Shown piece after piece: positions 6,929-12,744 of a DNA stretch of 12,744 nucleotides (its first letter is position 1; every line of letters starts with the position of its first letter). Below the pieces are notes generated by a model. That model did no database searches, was not told where the DNA came from, and worked only from the letters and a program-made list of their open reading frames with translations. The stretch is taken from the NCBI GenBank assembly GCA_938049795.1, contig CALLCD010000277.1, positions 1-12,744 on the forward strand, read 5' to 3'. The translations under genes were made by a program, and so were the position numbers. Source of the stretch: an uncultured Hyphomonadaceae bacterium (GTDB lineage Bacteria; Pseudomonadota; Alphaproteobacteria; Caulobacterales; Hyphomonadaceae).

Positions 6929-7846
6929 CTAATGCAAGGCATCCGGCGGGCGGGGCAGGTCGGCAATATCCTCAGGCGAATGCTGGATAATCACCTTTGC
7001 GCCAAGGGCTGCAGCGCGGGCCTCGAACGTATCCATTGAGGCAAGCGTCTGGGCTTCATCATGATTAAAGCGCGGCACACGGCGCAGCTCGCGGCTGATC
7101 TGCCGGTGATAAAGATCGCCGGTCAGAAGAACGGGGCCGGTTTCAGACAAGTTGACCAGTAGCGAAGTATGGCCGGGCGTATGTCCGGGCGTCGGGATAA
7201 TCACAACCGAGCCATCGCCAAACACGTCATGCTCGCCGGTAAAGGTCTCATGTGTCAGCGTCGCAAAGCTCTCGAACGGATTGGTCACCTCGCCATCAAC
7301 CTCTGGAGCGTTTTCCAGCGCTTCGGGCGTTTCGGGAAACATGCTCTCATACTCGGCCTCGTGGACGAGCCAGGTCGCCTCCTGAAATTGGTCTGCTTGT
7401 CCGGAATGGTCAAAATGGCTGTGGGAGATCGAGACATAATCGAGATCCCACGGCGCATAGCCAAAGTCCCGCATCTGTTCGGTCAGGGTCCGGTCCATAG
7501 ACAGGGTAAAGACATCGCTTTCCTGTTCGCCCGCACCGACAAGGCCCGATGGCAGGCCGAGATCCCATAACAGGTCGCCTTTGGGATGGCGGATCAGCCA
7601 GCATGTGTCGGCAAAGACACCTATCTGTCCGGCAAAGTCGCCCGCGCTTGAAAACCCGTCCAGATCAGAAATCTGGATCGTGCCGCAGTCGAGCATATAC
7701 ATATGGAGCGCGGCTTTTTCTGTGCTCTGCGCAGGCGCTGCGTCGGTCGAACCTGCCGAATCAGAGGGGCCGGACGTGTCGGTTTCGGAGCCACCCGAAC
7801 AGCCGACCAATATACAGGTTGCGAGCAAAAATGGTGTAAGTTTCAC
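6929..7846 (-). CDS. metallo-beta-lactamase-fold lipoprotein, N-acyl-homoserine-lactonase-like
   Basis: The 305-residue protein starts at GTG (AAGGGG 8 nt upstream) and has a lipoprotein signal with lipobox ILVGC, Cys16. A Ser/Thr/Asp-rich linker follows (17-44). The catalytic domain opens with LHMYMLDCGTI (47-57), as in AiiA/AttM-type lactonases. It contains the di-zinc motif SHSHFDHSG (141-149: H142, H144, D146, H147), TPGHTPGHTSL (219-229), LLTGDLYH (240-247, D244) and the terminal ligand QHSPEDI (288-294). This set and spacing fit the N-acyl homoserine lactonase branch of the superfamily, which opens the lactone ring of quorum-sensing signals. The true substrate may be another lactone or ester. 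Known lactonases of this group are mostly cytoplasmic, so lipid anchoring is unusual. It starts 29 nt after the hisI stop on the same strand, so cotranscription is likely. Confidence 0.85.
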   Translation of the reverse strand: MKLTPFLLATCILVGCSGGSETDTSGPSDSAGSTDAAPAQSTEKAALHMYMLDCGTIQISDLDGFSSAGDFAGQIGVFADTCWLIRHPKGDLLWDLGLPSGLVGAGEQESDVFTLSMDRTLTEQMRDFGYAPWDLDYVSISHSHFDHSGQADQFQEATWLVHEAEYESMFPETPEALENAPEVDGEVTNPFESFATLTHETFTGEHDVFGDGSVVIIPTPGHTPGHTSLLVNLSETGPVLLTGDLYHRQISRELRRVPRFNHDEAQTLASMDTFEARAAALGAKVIIQHSPEDIADLPRPPDALH

Positions 7847-7875
7847 GAGTTAGACCCCTTAATAGATCACAACTC

Positions 7876-8277
7876 TTACCCCGTTTCGCTCTCTTTCAAA
7901 AGTCGCTGACCCGCAATTTCACGGTAAAAACAACTCTGGCGGTGCGTATGACAGGCGCCACCCGTTTGGTTGACTTTCATTAGAATTGCATCCTGATCGC
8001 AATCAACACGCATCTCCACCACTTGCTGCGTGTTTCCCGATGTCGCGCCTTTGACCCAGAGCTTCTTTCGCGAGCGCGACCAATAGGTCGCTTTGCCGGT
8101 CTTGATGGTTTTTGCAAGAGCCTGCTCATTCATCCAGGCAAGCATCAACACTTCATTTGTGGACGCATCCTGCGTGATCACGGTGATCAGCCCGGCTGCA
8201 TTAAACCTCGGGCGCAGTTCTTTGGTATTGTTTTGTTCGGTTTCGGAGAACAAAGGCGGGGAAAAAGACTTGGCCAT
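7876..8277 (-). CDS. hisI: phosphoribosyl-AMP cyclohydrolase
   Basis: HisI opens the adenine ring of phosphoribosyl-AMP in the third step of histidine biosynthesis, in the cytoplasm. The 133-residue protein shows MLAWMNEQAL (45-54), TYWSRSRKKLWVKGATSGNT (64-83), the metal-binding VDCDQDAIL (91-99) and the cysteine motif GGACHTHRQSCFYR (106-119). Zinc is expected on C93, C109 and C116 and magnesium on the nearby aspartates. The usual CHTGR/CHTGN is CHTHR here. It is the monofunctional form: no HisE domain follows. The ATG at 8277 gives the usual length; a TTG at 8295 would add six residues. Neither has a clear ribosome binding site, so translation might be leaderless. No other his gene is in the window. 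The downstream partner is the lactonase-like lipoprotein gene, 29 nt away. Confidence 0.95.
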   Translation of the reverse strand: MAKSFSPPLFSETEQNNTKELRPRFNAAGLITVITQDASTNEVLMLAWMNEQALAKTIKTGKATYWSRSRKKLWVKGATSGNTQQVVEMRVDCDQDAILMKVNQTGGACHTHRQSCFYREIAGQRLLKESETG

Positions 8278-8380
8278 AATGGGTAAACCGTACAATGGGT
8301 GACTCTAAACGCATTCTCTCTTATCTAGCCAAGGTCGGAGCGAAGCTCAACAATCTTCCTTCACAAAGAGAAAGACGAAC

Positions 8381-9274
8381 ATGACCGCGCGCATAGATAT
8401 TGTCGAAGTTGGCCCGCGCGACGGGCTACAGAATGACGCCGCAAATTTGAGCGTGGCGCAGAAAGTCGAATTTATCCACAGGCTCGATGCAGCGGGCGTG
8501 CGCCGGATGGAGACGGGGAGCTTTGTCTCGCCGCGCGCAGTGCCGAAAATGGCCGATAGTGCGGAGGTTTTCCGCAATATAAACAAAGATGAAGGCCGTA
8601 GCCGGATTGCACTTGCCCTGAATGAGAAAGGCGTGCGCCGGGCCATTGATGCAGGCGCAGACGAGATCAACTTCGTGCTGGTGGCCGGAGAGGGCTTTGG
8701 TCAGCGGAATCAAGGCATGAGCCCGCAGGAAACCGCTGACATGTTGGCGCTCTGTGCTCCGCTCGCCCATGACGCGAATATAGCGCTTTCGGCAACCATA
8801 TCTGTTGCTTTTGGTGACCCGTATGATGGCGAGGTTGATCCGGCCATTGTGGCCAATCTGGCCGCGCAAGCCCAGCGCGCGGGCGCGGCAGAAATTGCGC
8901 TGGGCGACACAATCGGCGTGGCAACGCCCTGGCAGGTCCGCGATGTTTTCGAACGGGTCCGGATCGAAGCGCCCGACGTTTATCTGCGCGCGCATTTCCA
9001 CGACACACGCGGCAGCGCGCTCGGCAATGTCTATGCAGCGATTGAGGCGGGTGTGAACATCATAGACGCAAGCTGCGGCGGCATTGGCGGTTGTCCGTTT
9101 GCCCCTGCGGCGACGGGCAATGTGGCCACTGAAGACGTTGTGTTCATGCTCGAGCGGGCCGGCTTCGACACCGGCATTGATCTCGACAGGATGATCGACA
9201 CGGCCAAATGGCTCGAAACCGTGCTCGGCCATCCGGTCAGCTCCAGCCTTGTGCGGGCAGGGCGGTTTCCCTAG
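8381..9274 (+). CDS. mvaB: hydroxymethylglutaryl-CoA lyase
   Basis: HMG-CoA lyase cleaves 3-hydroxy-3-methylglutaryl-CoA to acetyl-CoA and acetoacetate, the last step of leucine degradation. The 297-residue TIM-barrel protein shows VEVGPRDGLQ (8-17; catalytic R13, metal ligand D14), METGSFVSP (43-51; E44), the metal-binding HFHDTRG (205-211; H205, H207) and the signature loop SCGGIGGCPFAP (231-242; catalytic C238), then ATGNVATED. The segment after SP reads RAVPKMADS where many lyases have KWVPQMAD, so a different acyl-CoA specificity cannot be excluded. The ribosome binding site (GAGAAAG) is modest. It is divergent from hisI with about 100 nt between starts. Its TAG overlaps the nadD stop. 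No liu or mcc genes are nearby, so this gene is separated from the rest of leucine catabolism. Confidence 0.88.
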   Translation: MTARIDIVEVGPRDGLQNDAANLSVAQKVEFIHRLDAAGVRRMETGSFVSPRAVPKMADSAEVFRNINKDEGRSRIALALNEKGVRRAIDAGADEINFVLVAGEGFGQRNQGMSPQETADMLALCAPLAHDANIALSATISVAFGDPYDGEVDPAIVANLAAQAQRAGAAEIALGDTIGVATPWQVRDVFERVRIEAPDVYLRAHFHDTRGSALGNVYAAIEAGVNIIDASCGGIGGCPFAPAATGNVATEDVVFMLERAGFDTGIDLDRMIDTAKWLETVLGHPVSSSLVRAGRFP

Positions 9275-9879
9275 CCCTTTTCGGCCTTCGCAGTGCGCCG
9301 CAGCCTGGTCGAGCTTTGATGGTTGAGCGGCGCATTGAGGAAGGTCCATGCGGGCGCCTTGGCATCGGCAAGGCAAATACTGGCATGCGCAGGCCGCCTG
9401 GCCGAGGCAAACCGCCGCTCGAACGGAGAGTTCCCCGCCCGTCCGCCCGGGCGCGCGATGATCGCAATCGGCAGTGTCTGGCCAATCTCTTGCCAGTTTC
9501 GCCAGTGATGGAAATTGCCAAGATTGTCCGACCCCATAATCCACACGAACCGATCTGACCTGTGGCGTGCATTAATGGCGGTCAGCACATCCGCCGTATA
9601 GGTCAGGCCAAGGCGCGCTTCGATGTCGAGCACTTTCATCCTGGGTGAACGAGCCACTGCGCGGGCGGACGCAAGCCTCGCCGCAAAGTCCCCATGGCTC
9701 GATTTTAGCGGGTTCCCGCGCGCCACAATCCACCAGACCCAATCGAGTTGCAGCCGGGTGAGCGCCGTTTGTGCCACATGCAGGTGTCCGGCATGGGCGG
9801 GATTGAACGAGCCGCCAAACAGCCCGATCCTTTGCCCGCCATTAGGACGATATAGATCAGAAGTGTTCGGCAGGTGCAT
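9271..9879 (-). CDS. nadD: nicotinate-nucleotide adenylyltransferase
   Basis: NadD transfers AMP from ATP to nicotinate mononucleotide, making deamido-NAD in the main route to NAD. The 202-residue protein has the nucleotidyltransferase signature GLFGGSFNPAHAGHLHVA (19-36), NPLK (56-59), the substrate-binding TYTADVL (93-99), WIMGSDNLGNFHHW (113-126) and the C-terminal SSTRLR (189-194; usual form ISSTxIR). Its length is normal. The ATG at 9879 lacks a clear ribosome binding site. In many alphaproteobacteria nadD follows proA directly and is followed by rsfS; here a YHS gene on the opposite strand separates it from proA, and mvaB runs into its 3' end. Confidence 0.93.
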   Translation of the reverse strand: MHLPNTSDLYRPNGGQRIGLFGGSFNPAHAGHLHVAQTALTRLQLDWVWWIVARGNPLKSSHGDFAARLASARAVARSPRMKVLDIEARLGLTYTADVLTAINARHRSDRFVWIMGSDNLGNFHHWRNWQEIGQTLPIAIIARPGGRAGNSPFERRFASARRPAHASICLADAKAPAWTFLNAPLNHQSSTRLRRTAKAEKG

Positions 9880-10043
9880 GGCTCAGACCGTCTTGCAAAT
9901 GTCTTTTACGGTTATATTGGCCCTGTCTAGCACGGTTTTCATGGCCGGACAGGCGCGATGTGACATCTCCGTGAAGGAGTGTGGCTTGTCCGTGTTTGCC
10001 GAATTGCCTATCTCTGTAGGATCGAGCACGAAAAGGTAACTAC

Positions 10044-10508
10044 ATGATCAAATCGGTAAATATGGCCCTGATTTTGGCCGCTATGATGTTGGCAGCGCCC
10101 AGTACGGCCATCGCCCAGAAAGATTTGGCAGCCCAGCAAGCTCTGGCAGAACGCAATAGCTGGTATGGCAAACCATTTGCGCTCAACGGTCAGGATGTTG
10201 TCTCGTTTCACGAGGCCAGCGGGCCGGTTGCGGGCACTGAAGACTACACAACCATGTGGGACAATACCGAATGGCGGTTCAGCTCGGCCGAAAACCGTGA
10301 CGCGTTCGAAGCTGATCCGGCACGCTATGTTCCCGAATTTGGCGGCTATTGCCCCGTCGCGCTCACCCAAGGCGATGCAAAAATTGGCACAGCCGAGCAT
10401 TTCACCCTCGTCGATGAAAAGCTGTATCTCAACTACAATCAGGAAGCGGAAAACTCGTTTGACGACAATCCCATTGGCTATATCGCGGCGGCCAAGCTAA
10501 GCTTCTAA
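10044..10508 (+). CDS. exported YHS-domain protein
   Basis: The 154-residue product has a Sec signal peptide (hydrophobic 7-20, likely cleavage after AIA at 22-24), leaving a domain of about 130 residues with the YHS pattern. The pattern elements are GQDVVSFHEASGPVAG (49-64), WRFSSAENRDAFEADPARY (77-95), FGGYCPVALTQG (99-110), and then LVDEKLYLNYN (122-132). YHS domains are small, often metal-associated modules; this stand-alone secreted type has no established reaction, and only C103 is an obvious candidate ligand among cysteines. AAAAGG about 8 nt upstream of the ATG is the ribosome binding site. A 53-codon open frame ends 4 nt before this start. The gene sits between nadD and proA on the opposite strand to both, with 23 nt between its stop and that of proA. 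Confidence 0.83.
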   Translation: MIKSVNMALILAAMMLAAPSTAIAQKDLAAQQALAERNSWYGKPFALNGQDVVSFHEASGPVAGTEDYTTMWDNTEWRFSSAENRDAFEADPARYVPEFGGYCPVALTQGDAKIGTAEHFTLVDEKLYLNYNQEAENSFDDNPIGYIAAAKLSF

Positions 10509-10531
10509 AACACAGACAAAGCCGAACCGCT

Positions 10532-11821
10532 TTAGCCGTCCCGCGTCTGGCCGGTGCCGCGCACGATGTATTTGAACAGGGTCAATTGCTCGGCCCCCAC
10601 CGGCCCGCGCGCATGGACGCGGCCTGTCGCAATGCCAATCTCTGCGCCCATGCCAAACTCGCCGCCATCGGCAAACTGGGTTGAGGCATTGTGCATGATG
10701 ATGCCCGCATCCACTTCGGCAAAGAACCGGGCGGCGGTATCCTCATCCGTGGTTAGAATGCACTCGGTATGGCCCGAGCCATAGGTTGCGATATGCTCCA
10801 AGGCCCCGTCGAGCCCGTCGACAAGTTTGACCGCCAGCGTCGGCGCAAGATATTCGGTCCGCCAGTCTGCCTCGTCAGCCGCATCCATACCCGGAAAGAT
10901 CGACCGCGCCCGCGCATCGGCCCGCAACTGGCAGCCCGCGCTTTGCAAGGCTTGCGCAATCGGAGCAAGTTGGCTCGCCGCCGCTTTCGTATCGATCAGC
11001 AGGGTTTCAAGCGCCCCGCAAATGCCCGTCCGGCGCAGCTTGGCGTTCAGGATAATCTCGATGCTTTGGTCGAGCGGCAGACTGCCATCAAGATAGATAT
11101 GCACCAGACCCTCAAGATGCCCGATCACCGGCACCCGCGCATCCGCCTGCACCCGTTCGACGAGCGAGCGCCCACCGCGCGGCACGACCACATCGACATT
11201 GCCGCCAAGCCCGGACAGCATATGTCCAACGGCGGCGCGGTCAGTGGTTGGCACTTTCTGGATCGCGTCCTCGGGAAGCCCAGCCGCTTTGAGCGCCTGA
11301 CGCAACAGATCGGCAATCGCGCCAGAGGAATGGGTGCTTTCGGACCCGCCGCGCAGAATGGCCGCATTGCCCGACCGGATGCACAGCGCGCCCGCGTCAG
11401 CGGTGACATTCGGACGGCTTTCATAGATGATGCCGATCACGCCCAGCGGCGTGCTGACCCGCGCAATGTCGAGCCCTGACGGCACGCTCCAGCGCGCCAG
11501 CTCCCGCCCGACCGGATCGTCGAGTTTTGCCACCGTTTCCAGCCCGTCCGCCATAGCGTCAATGCGCGCGCCGGTCAGCTCCAGCCGGTCGAGCAGCGCC
11601 GGTGTCAGCCCTTTCGTGCGGGCCTCTTCCATATCGCGCGCATTGGCCTCCATCAGCGCGGCCTTGTTCTCGCGCACCAGTCTCGCCATGCCCATCAAAG
11701 CGTCGGTGCGCTCGCCCGCGCTCGCGAGCCCAAGCCGCGTCGCCGCCGCGCGGGCGCGTTTGCTGATCTCGATCATTTGTGTGGCCAGCGCATTGGGGAG
11801 GAGGGGGGATTGTTTGTTCAT
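10532..11821 (-). CDS. proA: gamma-glutamyl phosphate reductase
   Basis: ProA reduces gamma-glutamyl phosphate with NADPH to glutamate-5-semialdehyde, the second step of proline synthesis. The 429-residue protein has the aldehyde-dehydrogenase-like fold: GVIGIIYESRPNVT (127-140), DAGALCIRSGNAAILRGGSE (142-161), PRGGRSL (214-220) and VPVIGHLEGLVHIYLD (230-245). The catalytic cysteine is C268 in RRTGICGALETLL (263-275). The C-terminal part shows TEYLAPTLAVK and the TQFADGGEFGMGAEIGI motif. The frame is open to 11971, but the ATG at 11821 gives the family's N-terminus and length; the extra 50 codons read as arginine/proline-rich non-coding sequence. The ribosome binding site (GGTCGGG) is poor. 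proB is not adjacent; the gene is divergent from the MFS transporter. Confidence 0.96.
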   Translation of the reverse strand: MNKQSPLLPNALATQMIEISKRARAAATRLGLASAGERTDALMGMARLVRENKAALMEANARDMEEARTKGLTPALLDRLELTGARIDAMADGLETVAKLDDPVGRELARWSVPSGLDIARVSTPLGVIGIIYESRPNVTADAGALCIRSGNAAILRGGSESTHSSGAIADLLRQALKAAGLPEDAIQKVPTTDRAAVGHMLSGLGGNVDVVVPRGGRSLVERVQADARVPVIGHLEGLVHIYLDGSLPLDQSIEIILNAKLRRTGICGALETLLIDTKAAASQLAPIAQALQSAGCQLRADARARSIFPGMDAADEADWRTEYLAPTLAVKLVDGLDGALEHIATYGSGHTECILTTDEDTAARFFAEVDAGIIMHNASTQFADGGEFGMGAEIGIATGRVHARGPVGAEQLTLFKYIVRGTGQTRDG

Positions 11822-11970
11822 CCCGACCAAGTGCCGCAAATCTGCCTTAAGGGCAAGCCAACTGCGAAGTCTCAATGCGGCGCGCGGCGGCCGCTTTCCG
11901 CAGCGCGAGGGCTGGACAGGACGCGGTTCTATGACAGGCTGCTTACACAAAGAGGGAGGAGGATCGGCCA

Positions 11971-12744
11971 TTGTCCAGCACGTCCCAATCGCCCAAGCGT
12001 GGGCGGGAGCTTCCCTTGCCGGTCATGCTCGCCTACGGGGTCGGCTCGGTGGCCTATGGTGTCAAGGACACCGGGTTCGGGTTTTTCCTGCTTTTGTTCT
12101 ATGGCACGGTGATCGGACTTGACGGGCGGCTCGTCGGGCTCGCCCTCTTGTTCATTCTCGTCTTCGATGCGTTTAGCGATCCGATTGTTGGATATGTATC
12201 AGACAATTGGCGCTCGAAATGGGGGCGGCGACACCCGTTCATGTATGCCGCAGCGATCCCGGTGCCGGTGTCATTCTATTTCCTCTGGAACCCGCCCGAT
12301 TGGTCCAATGATGCCTTGCTCATCTATCTCGTCAGCCTCGCCGCTTTGATCCGCACCTTCATCACCCTATACGAAACACCAAGCTCCTCTCTGCTGCCCG
12401 AATTGGCGTCCGACTATGACGAGCGGGCAAAGCTTCAGGCCTTCCGCAACTATTTTGGCTGGACGGGCGGGAACGCCATGTCGGTGATCGGGTTTGGGGT
12501 GATCTTCGCCGTCTCGGCCAGTAATCCGGACGGGCTGATGAGCCGGCAGGCCTATACAAATTTCGGCATGCTGGGCGCGGTGCTCATTTTTCTGGCGATC
12601 ATGATTTCCGCGCTGGGCACACACAAACGCATCCCTGATTTCGAGCCGCCACCGCCGCGTCGGAAACTCACCCTCGCGCAGATCTTCGCCGAAGTGTTCG
12701 AGACATTGAGAGACGGGTCTTTTGGCGCTTTGTTTGCGGCCACC
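11971..12744 (+). CDS. MFS transporter, GPH (glycoside-pentoside-hexuronide:cation symporter) family, N-terminal part
   Basis: The frame runs 258 codons from a TTG start to the right edge without a stop. GGAGGAGG (11955-11962) lies 8 nt upstream of the TTG, and an in-frame stop at 11932-11934 limits any longer form, so TTG is the best start. The protein begins (M)SSTSQSPKRGRELPLPVM, then a first helix. The loop 2-3 motif ILVFDAFSDPIVGYVSDNWR is followed by SKWGRRHPFM, the hallmark of MelB/GPH and SLC45-like carriers (D in DAFSDP, GRRHPF). Further helices lie in FLW-, LLIYLVSLAAL- and GAVLIFLAIM-type stretches, and YETPSSSLLPELASDYDER matches the conserved TM4-5 region. It should import a sugar or glycoside with H+ or Na+; the substrate is not evident. 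Confidence 0.88.
   Translation, partial: MSSTSQSPKRGRELPLPVMLAYGVGSVAYGVKDTGFGFFLLLFYGTVIGLDGRLVGLALLFILVFDAFSDPIVGYVSDNWRSKWGRRHPFMYAAAIPVPVSFYFLWNPPDWSNDALLIYLVSLAALIRTFITLYETPSSSLLPELASDYDERAKLQAFRNYFGWTGGNAMSVIGFGVIFAVSASNPDGLMSRQAYTNFGMLGAVLIFLAIMISALGTHKRIPDFEPPPPRRKLTLAQIFAEVFETLRDGSFGALFAAT

Noticed and set aside
8426..9544. A 372-codon minus-strand open frame opposite mvaB, running into nadD
   Set aside because: It is a shadow of the HMG-CoA lyase gene; the translation is Cys/His/Arg-rich without domain motifs, and it overlaps nadD on the same strand in another frame.
9892..9918. Possible promoter CTTGCA-N15-TATATT ahead of the YHS gene
   Set aside because: The -10 match is good but the spacing of 15 nt is too short and the -35 is weak. 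It is left as a note only.
10518..10533. AAAGC-N6-GCTTT hairpin between the YHS and proA stop codons
   Set aside because: The stem is only 5 bp, overlaps the proA stop codon and has no convincing T tract on either strand, so it is not strong enough to call a terminator.
11842..11856. TGCCTTAAGGGCA near-palindrome upstream of proA
   Set aside because: It is an 8-bp symmetric core with an offset base, common by chance, with no promoter to relate it to.
11822..11971. N-terminal extension of proA to 11971
   Set aside because: The extra 50 codons do not resemble ProA, and the ATG at 11821 gives the family length. The stretch is better read as the proA/transporter divergent promoter region, in which I could not pick a convincing promoter.

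Overview
The window is ordinary chromosomal DNA from an alphaproteobacterium. The evidence is a class-typical RpoH (sigma-32) with the intact RpoH box, an rluD gene a short distance upstream of rpoH, proA and nadD close together, and moderately G+C-rich, densely packed genes. The mix of Tat/lipoprotein-anchored surface enzymes and a GPH-type sugar transporter would suit a marine Maricaulales/Hyphomonadaceae-like bacterium; that placement is an inference from style, not a measured match. I see no insertion sequence, prophage, CRISPR array, tRNA or rRNA.

Layout, left to right. (1) Positions 1-1351, minus strand: a probable three-gene operon transcribed leftwards, made of a secreted RidA-family protein, an M48 zinc-peptidase lipoprotein and the first 39 codons of a SpoU/TrmH-type RNA methyltransferase that leaves the window. 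(2) 1472-1996, plus strand: a small membrane-anchored protein of unknown function. (3) 2013-5078, minus strand: rluD, then a CarF/TMEM189(Kua)-family lipid desaturase, then rpoH. The desaturase sits inside the common rluD-rpoH neighbourhood, behind a dyad-rich upstream region, and has its own hairpin terminator. (4) 5180-6898, plus strand: a PhoD alkaline phosphatase with a Tat signal and lipobox, convergent with (5) 6929-8277, minus strand: hisI followed by a lipoprotein metallo-beta-lactamase resembling N-acyl-homoserine lactonases. (6) 8381-9274, plus strand: an HMG-CoA lyase whose stop codon overlaps the nadD stop (9271-9879, minus strand). (7) 10044-10508, plus strand: an exported YHS-domain protein lying between nadD and proA (10532-11821, minus strand). 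(8) 11971 to the right edge, plus strand: the first 258 codons of an MFS/GPH-family transporter starting at TTG behind a strong ribosome binding site.

Most genes are housekeeping: histidine, proline and NAD biosynthesis, 23S rRNA pseudouridylation, heat-shock sigma factor and leucine catabolism. They are interspersed with envelope proteins: two lipoprotein hydrolases plus PhoD, a secreted RidA and an exported YHS protein. No multi-gene novel system is evident. The strongest candidates for follow-up are the plasmalogen-type desaturase placed beside the heat-shock sigma factor, the inverted repeats upstream of it, and the surface-anchored lactonase-like protein following hisI.
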